Assembly: GCF_000220395.1 (NCBI RefSeq)
Contig: NW_004086121.1
Coordinates: forward strand, 1 to 64,000
Origin: Ichthyophthirius multifiliis
Lineage: Eukaryota > Ciliophora > Oligohymenophorea > Hymenostomatida
Direction of reading: 5' to 3'
Length of the DNA stretch: 64,000 nucleotides
In this document: one piece after another, positions 36,836-48,668 of the stretch
Numbering within the stretch: position 1 is the first letter of the stretch
How the letters are laid out: every line of letters starts with the position of its first letter
Notes under the pieces: generated by a model
The model's database searches: none
The model's input: only the letters and a program-made list of their open reading frames with translations
Told to the model about the DNA's origin: nothing
Made by a program: the position numbers and the translations under genes

Positions 36836-37930
36836 TCAATCATATTCTTCTTCAGAATAATCAAGTAAATCATATTCTTCTTCTTCTTCATTAGATCCGT
36901 AATTTTCCTCTTCATCTAAAAAAAAAATACCTTAAAAAAATAATAGATTAAAAATAAATTAACCTGAATAATCATCTTAATTATTTCTAATAATAAAAAC
37001 AGGAGATGTATTTTTAATATTTAGTAATTCTGAAAGACCTTATTTTTTAATTATGTCATAAGCATCTTTATCAAATCTTTAAAGATCAGATTTACTAATA
37101 ATTTATGATTATCCTAAATTTTTAATATATTTTTCATCATATTCTACATTTTTTAAATAATTTTATTTTCTCGCACTAGTCGTCGCTTGGTTTTCATTCA
37201 AATTTCTACAAAAAGAATAGTTTATTTCCTATTGTTGACAATCGGCTTTTAGTTTTTCAAGAAATTCATAATGTTTTAATCTTTCACCAACTTGTATTAA
37301 TACATTTACTCTTTTATTCAATTTTATTAAATTTATAAATACAATATATTTATTTTTTTACATTTTCGTACTTAAATTAAAATCTCTTCTAAACATTTTA
37401 TAAAATATTTCCAAAAATGATTTGTTTTATGATGATAATATAGAATTAAAAATCGAAATATATACTTCTATATCAAGAATTATATTTTATAAATAAGCTT
37501 AAATTGCTATATTTTATGCATTAATTAAATCTTAAGTTTTTAAATTAGCATCAATTAAATATACATAGGCTATATCACTCAATTTTACATTTTAATTATC
37601 CAATATTTAAAATATTTTATTCGCATTTTGATATTCTTAATGCTTTATAAATTATTTAAGGACATTATCATAAGGTATATTGATATTTTATTAAGCCAAT
37701 ATATATATCTCCTATTAAATTATACATTTTTTTAAAAAATATTAAAAATTATTTACTTAAACTGCTTTTTAATATGAATGAAATTCTAAAATTAATTTAA
37801 TTTTTGTAGTTTTATATCATCATTTATTTATTATTTTAGGTTTGGGAAAATTAATAAATGTTTTTTTGTTAAATTTATGAAATTTTTTTAAAAAATTATT
37901 CGTTTTTTACATTTCCTAAAGGATTTTCAT
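36836..37930 (-). CDS. PPR/TPR-like helical-repeat protein with acidic tail
   Basis: TGA at 36836. The last exon encodes an acidic tail (DEEENYGSNEEEEEYDLL, DYSEEEYD). Upstream is a run of paired helices resembling pentatricopeptide/TPR units: LILEFHSYQKAVQ, EIYILAQQNINIPYDNVLKQ, VKLSDIAYVYLIDANLKTQD, DIEVYISIFNSILSSQNKSF, then ERLKHYEFLEKLKADCQQQE and SDLQRFDKDAYDIIKKQGLS. Introns near 37700-37750 and 36915-36963 join in phase. The start is a problem: from ATG 37930 (MKILQEMQKTNNFLKKFHKF) the frame is good except for two adjacent TGA codons just after FPKPKIINK, before YKTTKIKLILEFH. Either the first exon is elsewhere, or a pair of indels lies here. PPR proteins usually bind organellar RNA, but this tail is not typical of them. 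Confidence 0.6.
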
Positions 37931-39015
37931 TTATTTATATTATTTTATTTTCGTATTTATTTTCTATTTTTTTTTAAAAAAAAATAATTAAAAAGATATA
38001 CTAATATAAAAAATTATACATTTTTAAAAAAAATTAAACATTTTTAAATTATAATATTTTTTTAGATTTATTAAATATAAATAATATTTTTTTTTTTTTT
38101 CTGAAATAATAAAATAATGAAATGTAAAGCATTTATTATTGTAAAGAATCAAAACAAATATTTTTTGTTAGAAGTAAGAAATTAAAATATAATATAAAAT
38201 TTATTACATATTTTATTATATATATATATATATATATAAAAATTAATATATTGGTTTTTTATTTTTTTAAATAATTAATCAATATAAGAAAAAATGTTGA
38301 TTATTTGTTATTTTTCTAATTTTTTTTTGTTATTTAGTTTTTAAATAAAAAATTAAATTAAAAATATTAAAATTGTATATGTATATTTATATTTTTATTT
38401 TATAATCTCAATCAACATTAAAAAAAATTCTCACCTTTTTTCAATTGATTTTCAAAATAATCATATAAATAAAAAAAATCAATATAAATATGTATTTTAA
38501 TTTAAAAATGAATAAAAAATATATTTATATATAAAAATTAATCTATATCAAATATAGCATTTATCTTAATATTAAAAGAAAATAATTATATTTTAATATA
38601 TAAAAAATAATTAATTTAAAAATACTTTATTAAAAATAAAAATATAATAAAAAAATAATAATTTTTAAATATATAATAAATTATAATTTTTTTTTTATAA
38701 TATAGAAAAATTTAATATTTATTATGTTCTTAATTTAAATATTTTTAGAAATAAAAAATGTAAATATATGTAATATTTACATTAAACAGATAAATAGAAA
38801 TAATTAAAATAATCTTGACAAAAAAAAGAACAATTTATTTTTAAAATAATAAAAAAAAAAATTGTGTCTATTAAATATATTAATATTTTTTTATTTTATT
38901 TTTTTAAAATATATATGTATTTTATTGAGTTTGACAAATACAGACTTTAATAAAATATAATATTTAATATGTGATTATTTATTTATAATTTGTTTATAAA
39001 ACTTATTATTTTAAA
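37931..39015. other. Intergenic
   Basis: About 1.1 kb of A/T-rich sequence with a TA run near 38219-38238 and a weak CTCAATCA word near 38407. No coding frame supported. Confidence 0.5.
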
Positions 39016-39144
39016 TCATTTTTTCTTCTTTTCATCTTTCTTAGCAGGTTCACTCTTTTAATCTGTTCCAGTTGTCTTGCCTTAACCTTTATCTGTAGCT
39101 GTAGTTTCTTAATCTTTCTTTTTAGTTTGATCTTTTTTTCCCAT
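39016..39144 (-). CDS. 42-residue lysine/threonine-rich protein
   Basis: A complete small frame: ATG 39144, MGKKDQTKKKDQETTATDKG, then QGKTTGTDQKSEPAKKDEKK and TGA at 39016. Three Gln are TAA. The codons are rich in GAT, ACT, AAG and GCT, unlike the surrounding A/T, which argues for a real, perhaps well expressed gene. The composition recalls the basic tails of ribosomal proteins such as eS25, but the folded domain is absent and no GT donor extends it. Could be a small chromatin or ribosome-associated protein, or a lone first exon. No function can be given. Confidence 0.55.
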
Positions 39145-41234
39145 TTTTTTTTTTTAATAATTATTATTTAATTTAATTTTTATAAATATTATTTATTATT
39201 TTTTAAAATTTATAGCAAATATATACAAGAAAATATAAATTATAATAATATAATTTATAATTCTAATATTTAAAATAATATTTTTTATTTCCTTTAAATT
39301 TATTATAGGGAAAAAAATTATATATATTTATTCTATTTTACTTTTTATAATATATTTTTAGAATTATTTAAATAATATTTATTTTAATCCATTTTATAAT
39401 TTTATTAGGCATATATAAATTTTGAAATTATGTTTTTAACATTTTGAATATAAATAAATTAAGATTATTATAAATATCTATTTGAAAAATCATATTTTGA
39501 ATATTAGAAAATATTAAAAAAAATTGTGTCTAAATTATTATATATAATTAATTATTTAATATAATTAAAATTATTATTTTCACAATTTATAAATAATTAT
39601 ATATATATATATTTTATATTATTCTTTTTCGTTTTAGAACAAATATTTTAAATAAAACTTAAATAAAATAATTTATATTATTTAAATATAGACTATTAAT
39701 TAATTTTTTTTGATAAATAAAAAAAATTATAATAACATAAATTTGTAATAATTAATTTTATAAATATAAATGATACTTAGCTATAATATTTATAAAACCT
39801 AAAATTGAATAAATAGTTAGTAAATCATTAATTATCTGAAAGGAAGAATAAAAAATAAAATATACTATCATATTTATTTTTGTATATTTTTAAATAAAAA
39901 ACTAAATCAAAAAATAAAATACGAAAAAAAATGTAAATTTGAGATTTTTTATGATTGAGTTTTGAAAAAAACAAAGAAAAAACAAAATAAAAATCAGAAG
40001 AAGTTATATATATATAAACGATAAATTGATAGAATTTAAGTTATTTCGATAAAAATTAAAAAAAAAAATTATAAATAAAAATTATAATAATTTTATATAA
40101 GAATAATAAATAATATATAAAAATATATTATTAAAAATATCTAAATATTAAAAAATATTTTATATATAAAATATTTTTTTTTTAAAAAAAAATATAATAA
40201 TTTTTAATTATATATTTAAAAATAAGTATTTATTTATTTTTATTTATATAATAAAATAATTTATATATTTAGAATATTAATTATTTAAAATATTTAAAAA
40301 TAAATTTTATTTATTTATTATTTTTATTTATAATATTATAAAAATAAATTAAATTTATATTTACGAATATTTTACAATAATATTATTATAAATTAATAAA
40401 TAATATATTCATTTATATCGTATTTCAATATAAAAAATTTTTATTTTAATTATAAAAATTATATATTAATTTTTCTATTAATTACATATAAAATATATCT
40501 TTAATATTTTATTATTCTTATAAAATGTATTATATATCTATTTATAATTTTTTGATATAATAAAAAATTTAAATCAATTTAATAATTATAAATAAATTTT
40601 TATTAAATATTATTTGTCATATAGAAAATATATTTTTTATAAGAAATATTAAAAATATTATGATAGCTAAAAATAAAAATATATAATAAATTATATTTCA
40701 ACAAAAATATTTAATTAAATCAGATATTTATATTATTTTATCTAAATTAATATTATAATCACGCAGTTTGTTTAATAAAAAATAAATATCTTTTTTTGAT
40801 AAAACTATTATAAAATCCTGTTTTTACTTTACAATTTTTAAAAATGTATTTTTAAGATAATAAATAATATATTAGCAAGTTTAAAAAAATATTTTTTTTT
40901 ACAAAATATGGCTTAAAAAATTTTTCTAAATCTTAATAAATTTTTTATATTTCTAATATTTCATATGCTTTTTTATTAAAGGTTTTGAAAATTATTATGG
41001 TATTAAAAAATTATACTTTAGTTTTTATTTTTATCAAATAACTTTTATATTTGAATTTATTTTTAAAAAAAATTAAATAAATAATAAATAGAAATTTTTT
41101 TTTTTTTTTTAAAGAAATAATTGAAAAAAAAAGTTGAAAATTAATTTAAATTTTTTTTTATTAGTTTTATATTTACTATATTCTTGAAAAAAAAAAAAAA
41201 ATTTAAACAATAATAAATATATATAAATTAATAA
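39145..41234. other. Long gene-free A/T region
   Basis: About 2.1 kb without coding texture on either strand. It holds one inverted-repeat element (39890-39972) and many A/T runs. Its right end must carry the promoter of the A20/AN1 gene. Confidence 0.55.
39890..39972. mobile_element. MITE-like inverted-repeat element, copy 2
   Basis: Left arm AAATAAAAAACTAAATCAAA and right arm TATGATTGAGTTTTGAAAAA face each other about 30 bp apart. The left arm is followed by AAAATAAAATAC, as in the copy at 57765. About 83 bp in all. Confidence 0.45.
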
Positions 41235-41796
41235 ATGAGTAATACATAAAACACATCTTAAAAATTATGTGTAGTCTGTTAATAATTTTATGGAAGCCCA
41301 GTAAATGAATATTTATGTTCTAGTTGTTATAAGTAAAAATTTATATTTTTTAAAAAATAAATAATTATAATTAATATTATTATTATTAGAGACAAATTTA
41401 AAATAATGAACGTAAATTCTTAGTAAATAATTTAATCTAATATACAAGTTATTTCTTAAAGTGATAAAGACTTATAAAAAACCAATATATAACAATAAGA
41501 AAACACAAATGAAGAAAATAAAAAAGTTTCATGTATAAAATATATATCAAAGAAAAAAATAACAGCAATGAAAAATGCGAAAAAAGCTAATTAAAAATAA
41601 TAAATCATACAAAATGTTAGACATGCTAAAAAAAATTGGATTATTAGGGATTAAATGTAAATGTTTATATATTTTCTGTAATAAACATAGAATGCCAGAA
41701 GATCATGCTTGTACTTTTGATTATTAAACTCATGGAAAATAAATGCTTTAATTAGCAAATCCGCTTGTATAGAAGGCGAAATTAGAAAAAATTTGA
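41235..41796 (+). CDS. A20/AN1 zinc-finger protein (stress-associated/ZFAND type)
   Basis: Exon 1 (41235-41332) encodes MSNTQNTSQKLCVVCQQFYG and then SPVNEYLCSSCYK, an A20 finger (C-x2-C, 12 residues, C-x2-C). A GT-AG intron at 41333-41389 follows, then a Lys/Gln-rich linker and the AN1 finger: NHTKCQTCQKK, then GLLGIKCKCLYIFCNKHRMP and EDHACTFDYQTHGKQMLQ, with the full Cys/His set. Between the first Cys pair of AN1 and GLLG the frame is off by one at an A8 run (41629-41636); nine A would make the domain perfect. This is most likely an assembly error, as the gene is otherwise intact. A20/AN1 proteins bind ubiquitin chains and act in stress responses and proteasomal delivery. Confidence 0.85.
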
Positions 41797-43539
41797 TAAT
41801 AAAAAAAATAATATGATGAATATTTTTATTTTAAAAAAATATAATATATGTTTTTTTAGAATTTAAATGTATTTTTTATGAAATAAATTTCTAATAATTT
41901 AAGTTATAATATTAAATTTATTAACTAAATTTTGTTAATAATAATATATACTAATTTTATAATAATAACAATAAAAACAATAAAGTATTATAAATTACTT
42001 CAATATAATATATAAAATGATAATTATTTATAAATGAGAAAAAGAAAAAAATATATGAATAAAAAAATTCAAAATTTAATTTTTTATGATTAAATATATA
42101 TGATGGATATTTTTTTTTATATATACATATAAAATATTATCCTAATTATTTTTAAAAAATATTGGCTACTTATCAGTATCTAATTTAAATTTTTTATATA
42201 ATTTATTTTTATAATTTTTAAATTTTATGAAATATAAATTTTTTTGTATACTTATTTAAATATAAATATTTTTATAATTTTTAAATTTTTAATTATATTT
42301 AATTATTTTTAACAACTATAATATAAATGAATAAAAATAATAATAAAATAAAATATCAACTCTTCATTTAAACGTAAATTCAAATATAAAATTATTTTTG
42401 AAATAAATATAATTTTTTGTAAATAGTCTATAGGGATAAAAATAATTGTTTCATATTTAAATAGTATGATAAATAGTTAAAACATAATTATTGTATAAAA
42501 AATGTAATTAAAATACATAATAAACTTTAATGAATATATATATAAATTAAAGTTATAAAATAACAAAGTAAATAATAAACATCAAACTATTTAATTACAT
42601 ATATAAAGCAAAATAAACATACATAATATGTATATTATATTCAATAAATATAAAAAAGACTTAACATAAATCATAAATGAATTATTTAATAGTAATAATA
42701 CTTATAAGAACAAAATCATTTTTATTTAAGAAAATTTGAATTTATCAGCAAGATATTGATATTTTAAATTTTAATAATAATAGTATTAATTATCAAAACA
42801 ATAATTAATTAAAATGTATGTATTAAAATACATATTTAATATATTTAAAACGCAATTCTTATTAATTTTAAATATTTTATGTTAGTAAAAATAATTACTT
42901 AAAATAAAACAAATCCTAAATTTAATAATAAAAAACAAAATCATTGTATTCATACAATCATAAAATAACTCTCCAAATTAACATAATAAATCTAATCTAA
43001 AAACAGAAAAGAATACTGGATTATTAAATATCGATTTTGTAATTTAAAAATCTAAGAAATAGGCAAAAAAAAAGAAATATAAATTTTTTAAATAAATAAT
43101 AAAACAATAGAAAACCTACATGATAAAACATATTTTTAGAGATAGGAAAAAATTCCAAACTTTATATCAATGGCATATAAAAAAATAATTTTTTTTTTTT
43201 AAAATATATACTAATAAAATTTTATTCTATAAAATAATAGCATCTAAAAAAAAGCATAAAGTCTTAATAAAACAGTATAAAAAATTCTAAATATAATAAA
43301 TATTTAAATACTTACTAAATATGTGAAGAAATAGGAAGATATTCTTTTGAAAATGTTTAATAAAATAAATAATAAGAAAATTAAAACAAAAAATTATGAA
43401 AAATCTATTTATAATTAAATTAAAAAATAAATATAGAAATTAAATATTGATTAATATATTATATCAGGTTATTAAATTACTTAATTAAGTAATTTAAATA
43501 TATCCTATTTTATATAAATAATAGTTAAACTTTAAAATT
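41797..43539. other. A/T-rich region with possible kinase remnants
   Basis: No intact gene. Scattered less-AT-rich patches from about 42890 on (for example 43000-43060) may be N-terminal remains of the kinase pseudogene that follows, but I cannot align them to kinase motifs. The part from 41800 to 42890 shows nothing. Confidence 0.4.
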
Positions 43540-43870
43540 TATTTTATTGACACAAATTCGGCTGAAAATTATGTTAAAATAATATCTAAACAAGTTTTAG
43601 AATGTATTAAGTATTTAAATTATATAAATATTACTCATAGAAATAATAAAATTAAAAATATTTTAATTGGTAAAAATAAAACATTAAAATTTTTGATTTA
43701 AATTTTGATATTTTTTAACCTAATGATTGTAAATAACCATATTTTTTTGGAACACCTTCATATATAGGTCATTAAATAGTTAAGAAAAATATTATAATGG
43801 ATTTCCAGTTGATTTTTATACATGTAATATTGAATTTTTATTTAATGGTTGATTTTTTTTAAAAGTTTTT
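43540..43870 (+). pseudogene. Decayed protein kinase (CAMK-like) fragment
   Basis: A recognisable C-lobe: ENYVKIISKQVLECIKYLNY (the helix before the catalytic loop), INITHRNNKIKNILIGKNKT (from HRDxKxxN, with the catalytic Asp changed to Asn and the Pro lost), then one frame over DLNFDIFQPNDCKQPYFFGT and PSYIGHQIVKK (from GTPxYIAPE, the APE replaced). The HRN, the lost DFG glycine context, the frame change and the lost APE motif make activity very unlikely. No later kinase lobe is found before 44357. This is a host gene remnant, not a mobile element. Its closest functional relative in the window is the Aurora gene, but the wording of the loop is nearer to CAMK-type kinases. Confidence 0.65.
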
Positions 43871-44357
43871 TATTTTACTTTTTAATAAAGAAATTGATAA
43901 AAATATCTTTATATTTATATGTAATTATATTTGTGTTCCTAATGTTACGAAATTACTGATATAAAAAAAAAAATTAAATATAAATATATAATGTATTTTT
44001 AATGCGTATTTTATTTTTATATTTAAAGAGTTATATATATTTTAAAATATTATTATTAATTTTTTTTATATATAATTTAAAAGATTTTGTATGACGAATA
44101 ATTTAAATAAAATATTTAATCTGAATATAAAAATTAAAATACCTAAGAAAATATATAAATAATAATATAAAAATGAAGAAATTAAAATAAAAAATAATAT
44201 TTAATTAAAATATTATATGAAGAAAAAATAAATTATAAATTTTAAATTAAAAATTCTAAATAATATTTATTCTTTTTATAATATAGTTAAATATATTTAA
44301 TTTAATTATTAAAAAATATAAGTATATTTAAAATTTTAAATTTTTAATAAATCATAA
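43871..44357. other. Intergenic
   Basis: A/T-rich, between the kinase remnant and PP4c. Expected to carry the PP4c promoter; no motif seen. Confidence 0.5.
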
Positions 44358-45925
44358 ATGTCTAGTGAATTAGACTAAATTATAGAAACATTAAAAAAAT
44401 GCGATATAATAAAAGAAAACCAAGTAAAAAATTTATGTAATTAAGCAAGGGAAATTTTAGTTGAAGAAAGTAATCTATAAAGAGTTGATTCTCCGGTTAC
44501 GGTAAACAAAAAAAGCATATTAAATTTAATATAAAATTAAAATGCTAATATAAAAAATTATAAACATCATTTAGTTTATCAATAAAAAAATTAATATTTA
44601 AGATATGTGGAGATATTCATGGTTAATTTTATGATTTAATTGAACTTTTTACAGTAGGAGGTTAATGCCCAGATACAAATTATTTGTTTTTAGGAGATTT
44701 TGTAGATAGAGGATATCATTCAGTTGAAAGTTTTTTATTATTATTAGCATTAAAAGTAATTCAAAAAAATAAAAATAAAAAAATAATAAACAAATAAAAC
44801 AGACTAGGTATCCTGATAGAATTACTCTTGTAAGAGGAAATCATGAATCAAGATAAATCACATAAGTATATGGGTTTTATGATGAATGTTTAAGAAAATA
44901 CGGTTCATTGAACGTATGGAGATATTGTACTGAATATTTGACTATTTAACACTTTCAGCAATAATAGATGATAAATTTTATAGTGTACACGGAGGACTTT
45001 CGCCATCAATAAAAACATTAAATGAGGTAAAAACATACTCTAAATTCTAGATTAAGGCCTTTTTTTCTAAAATATTTTGCGTTTTTAAAGACTTTATATA
45101 TATAATTAATTAAAAATGATAATTTAAATAAATCTTGATTGATTATTGATTTTTTTCTGCAATTGTTTTTTAAAACTCAATAAAAAAAAAAAAAAGATTA
45201 TTACTAATTTTATAACTTCATTGATTGAGTTTTTTAAATAAAATACAGAAAAAATAAAAAAATAATATATTCTTGTTGAAAATATGTTCTTTTTAATTAT
45301 TTTTAGTAAATTATAATGGTTTTAAAAATCCAAAATATTAAAAAAGGACTTAAAATTAATAATAAATATTTTTTTTTAAAAAAAAATTAATAACAGATTG
45401 TTTAAATTGATAGAAAACAAGAAGTTCCTCATGACGGGGCAATGTGTGATCTGATGTGGAGTGATCCTGATGGTATATAAATATAAATAATTATAAACTT
45501 TTAACGTATTTTCTTTTGAAAGAGATTGAGGGTTGGGCAGTAAGCCCTAGAGGTGCTGGATACTTATTTGGATTAGATGTAGTAGATGAATTTAATAGAA
45601 ATAATAATATTGAAATGATAAGTAGATCCCATTAGTTAATAATGGAAGGATATAGAAATATGTTTGACGATTAATTATCTACTATCTGGTCTGCTCCTAA
45701 TTATTGTTATAGGTATAACTTTTTTGCATTTTTTTTATTTACTTTTTTTAGATGTGGTAATATTGCAGCTATTTTAGAATTAGATGAAAATTTATAAAAA
45801 ACCTTTAAAACTTTTGAAGCTGCTCCTTAAGTTTTATTTTAATATTTATTTTTTATTTATTTAAATATTTTTAGGACAATAAAAATATACCTTAGAAAAA
45901 ACAGCTTCCAGAATATTTTTTATGA
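44358..45925 (+). CDS. PPP4C: Protein phosphatase 4 catalytic subunit
   Basis: Metallophosphatase of the PP2A/PP4/PP6 group. Exons: 44358-44501 ([36 protein letters not shown]), 44603-44755 ([36 protein letters not shown]), 44803-45026 ([40 protein letters not shown]), 45397-45472 ([20 protein letters not shown]), 45523 on ([53 protein letters not shown]), ending QLPEYFL. Metal and phosphate motifs GDIHG, GDFVDRG and RGNHE are intact, and the methylatable last Leu is present. [11 protein letters not shown] and FEAAP favour PP4 over PP2A. In exon 3 one A is missing in GAATATTTGAC (44932-44940): the exon is 224 nt where 225 is needed to keep phase. It acts in DNA repair, centrosome and histone dephosphorylation. 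Confidence 0.95.
45165..45245. mobile_element. MITE-like inverted-repeat element, copy 3, inside a PP4c intron
   Basis: Left arm TGTTTTTTAAAACTCAATAA and right arm TTGATTGAGTTTTTTAAATA are inverted copies. The host intron (45027-45396) is 370 nt, while the other PP4c introns are about 45-100 nt, so the element and its flanks explain much of the excess. Confidence 0.5.
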
Positions 45926-46169
45926 AAAAAAATTATATATTATGCATTTTTGTTTTTAGATATTTTTTATTATATTAGCATAATTTAAAGGTTTTTTATT
46001 TTATTTTTAAATAATTTTAATATTTTATGTATAAATTTTTTAAAATTAAAAATTTTTCAATATAAAAATCCTTTTAAATTTAAAAGCGAAAAAAAGAATA
46101 GTTTAAAAATAAATAAATATCTGTTATAAATTAAATTTTAATAATAAGTAAAATCAATCAAATAAAAAA

Positions 46170-48668
46170 ATGGAAAACAACTAAAATATTCAAAAAACAA
46201 AATCAAACTCATGCGTTTTTACAAATAATTTAAACATCAATAATAATAAAGCTATTAATTTTAATAATTCTTTAACTAATTTCTATTAATAATAAAATAA
46301 TAACACTAAATAAAATATAAATAGAAGTCATTGTAAATCATGTTAAATTATATAAGGTATGTGTAATGGAAAATATTATACATTAAATTTTGAAAGCCCA
46401 AGGACTCTAAAAGCAATAAAACTATTAGGAATAGATATATAATAATTATGGCATAAGTAAAATCTAAAAAAATATTAAAAAATTGACTATTTATTTATTT
46501 TTATAAGATAATTAAATGATTTTGGAGATCATAGGATACCTGAATAAATAAAGTAATTAAGGTTTAATCATTATACAGAAAGGTTAAATAGTATATTATA
46601 TATTATTATTATTTTCTTATAAACAAAATAAACAAACTAAAATACAATATATATAGAAGATTTATAAGATATATTGAAAATAAGAAAAAATATAATACAA
46701 AAAGAATTTTAATAAAGCTTGAATATACAAAAAACATAAGAAGATTAAATCAAAAGAAGAATCACTTCAATTTTAGGAAACTAATCTAATTTAAAATTAT
46801 CATAAATTAATAATTTAAATAATATTAGCTGTAATTTAGATTCTAATAATAATAAAGAAAATCAAACATGTATAATTATGGATAATTAAAATAAAAATTT
46901 GAAAAAGTTTAATTTTAATACAAATATAAAATCGTAATATTTCTATATTAAAGTTTATTAACATAAATTTTAAAAAATTATAGTTTCAATAAAATTTTAG
47001 ATAAAACTAAATTTTATATAAAAAAAATATTGGTTGCCCTTTTTTTATAAACTCAAAAAAAGAAATATTCAGTTAAATATAAAATATATAATTATCTCAA
47101 TAATATGAAAAAGCAATTGAAAATTAAATAGATAAATATAATAAAATAAAAAAATAAAAATAAGTTTTTTATTATTTTCAAAATAAATAATTATATTTTT
47201 TACATAAAAAAGAATGAAGCTAAAGTCATGTATTTTAACGAACAAAAAAACATTAAATATAAGAAAACATAAAGGCAAAATAAATTTAAATTGAGGAATG
47301 CAAAATAAGTAAAGAATTGAAAAATATAGAACTGAAAGCTTAATATTCTTAAATGTTAATAGAAAAAAAAAAAGGTTGCAATAATAAGAAAAATTGTATC
47401 AATAATAAAAAACCTAAATAAGCGAACAACTATAAAATAAATTTATTAAAATGTATAAAAAATCACATGTATATTTCTAAATTTATTTTTATTTTTCGAT
47501 TTATTTTAAATAATAGTAAGGAGAAATAAAAAAATTAAAAGAATCTCAAATTATATCAATAGAATAAAAAAAGGAAAAATATAAAGAAATATAAAAAAAT
47601 AAATCTTTATATAATTCAAAAGAGTTTGAAAAAAGCTAAATTTTTAAAAGAAATTTATTTATAAAACTAGAAAATTCATTAGAGACGCTATTAGAAAATT
47701 AATTTTAAAAATAATTAAAAGCAAAACAATAAAGATGCAAAGAATAATAAAATTTTATTTAATTTTAAAGGTAAACATAGATAATAATGTAAAGTAACAT
47801 CTCAAATTTTGTCCAAAAATAAATTTAAAAAAGTGAAGCATTAAAAAGTATTTATAAATTAAAGATATTCAAAATTGTTTATTTTTTTTAAATCTAAAAA
47901 AAAGAAAAATGGTAATAATAAATAAATCAAGAATTATTAAAAAATGAAGAGAAAAACAAAAAAACTTAGCATATATAAGAAAATTTAGATTATATTAAAA
48001 CTTAACAAAATCATTTGAAAAATTCTCTTTTGTAAAAATTTGATTAGTATGAATCTAACTAAAAATTAAGATATGTAAACCATATAAATATATTTTTTTT
48101 TTAAATATTTTTATAATTTAGTAATAATAATTTATGAGCTAAAATTTGGCTTAAGAAAAGAAAAAGCTTAAAAAATAAGATGTAATAGAAAAAAATTAAC
48201 GAATTAAAAGAATTAATTCTAACAAATTAGATGAAAAAATCTAAAAAAATAAAAAGGCTTAATTAAATTTTTAATAGATGAAATATTAAAATGAAATAGT
48301 ATAGTAAACAAAATAGTAAATATTATAAAGACAAATATAAACAAAAAAATTTATATTCATAATATTAAATAGGTTTATAAGCTTATAATCTAAGGCCGAA
48401 TCTGATAGAATATTAGAAGATATTTAAGCAGTTCAAAATAGCCTATACTCGAACAAAAATAAAAAGGCTGAAACGGGATTAAAGTAAAAACATTGTTTCA
48501 GATATATTTAAAAAAAAAATATTTATTTTTTGCAAAAGAATTTTGAATAGAATTTTTAATTCTAATGATAATATTGTAATAGAATATTAAAAAAAATATT
48601 GTCCAAATATCAAAAAATAAAATTATTCTGTTATATAATAAGAAAATTTATAAGAAAAGATAATTTGA
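46170..48668 (+). CDS. Asn/Gln-rich coiled-coil protein with N-terminal Cys cluster
   Basis: ATG 46170 (MENNQNIQKTKSNSCVFTNN). An early cysteine group, HCKSCQIIQGMCNGKYYTLN, could bind a metal. Then come LKAIKLLGIDIQQLWHK and DFGDHRIPEQIKQLRFNHYT, with introns joining in phase, and a long heptad-rich region (KDLQDILKIRKNIIQKEFQQ, NLKLSQINNLNNISC, QYEKAIENQIDKYNKIKK) split by several T-rich introns, ending near NDNIVIEYQKKYCPN and TGA at about 48666. Perhaps 600-650 residues. The FESPRTLKAIKLLGI stretch and the Cys group are the best places to look for homology. No enzyme motif. Same strand and similar make-up as the next gene, but no clear sequence likeness. Confidence 0.6.

Noticed and set aside
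44932-44940. Programmed frameshift in PP4c
   Set aside because: No slippery codon pair as used by Euplotes, and the exon is short by exactly one base within an A run; an assembly error is simpler.
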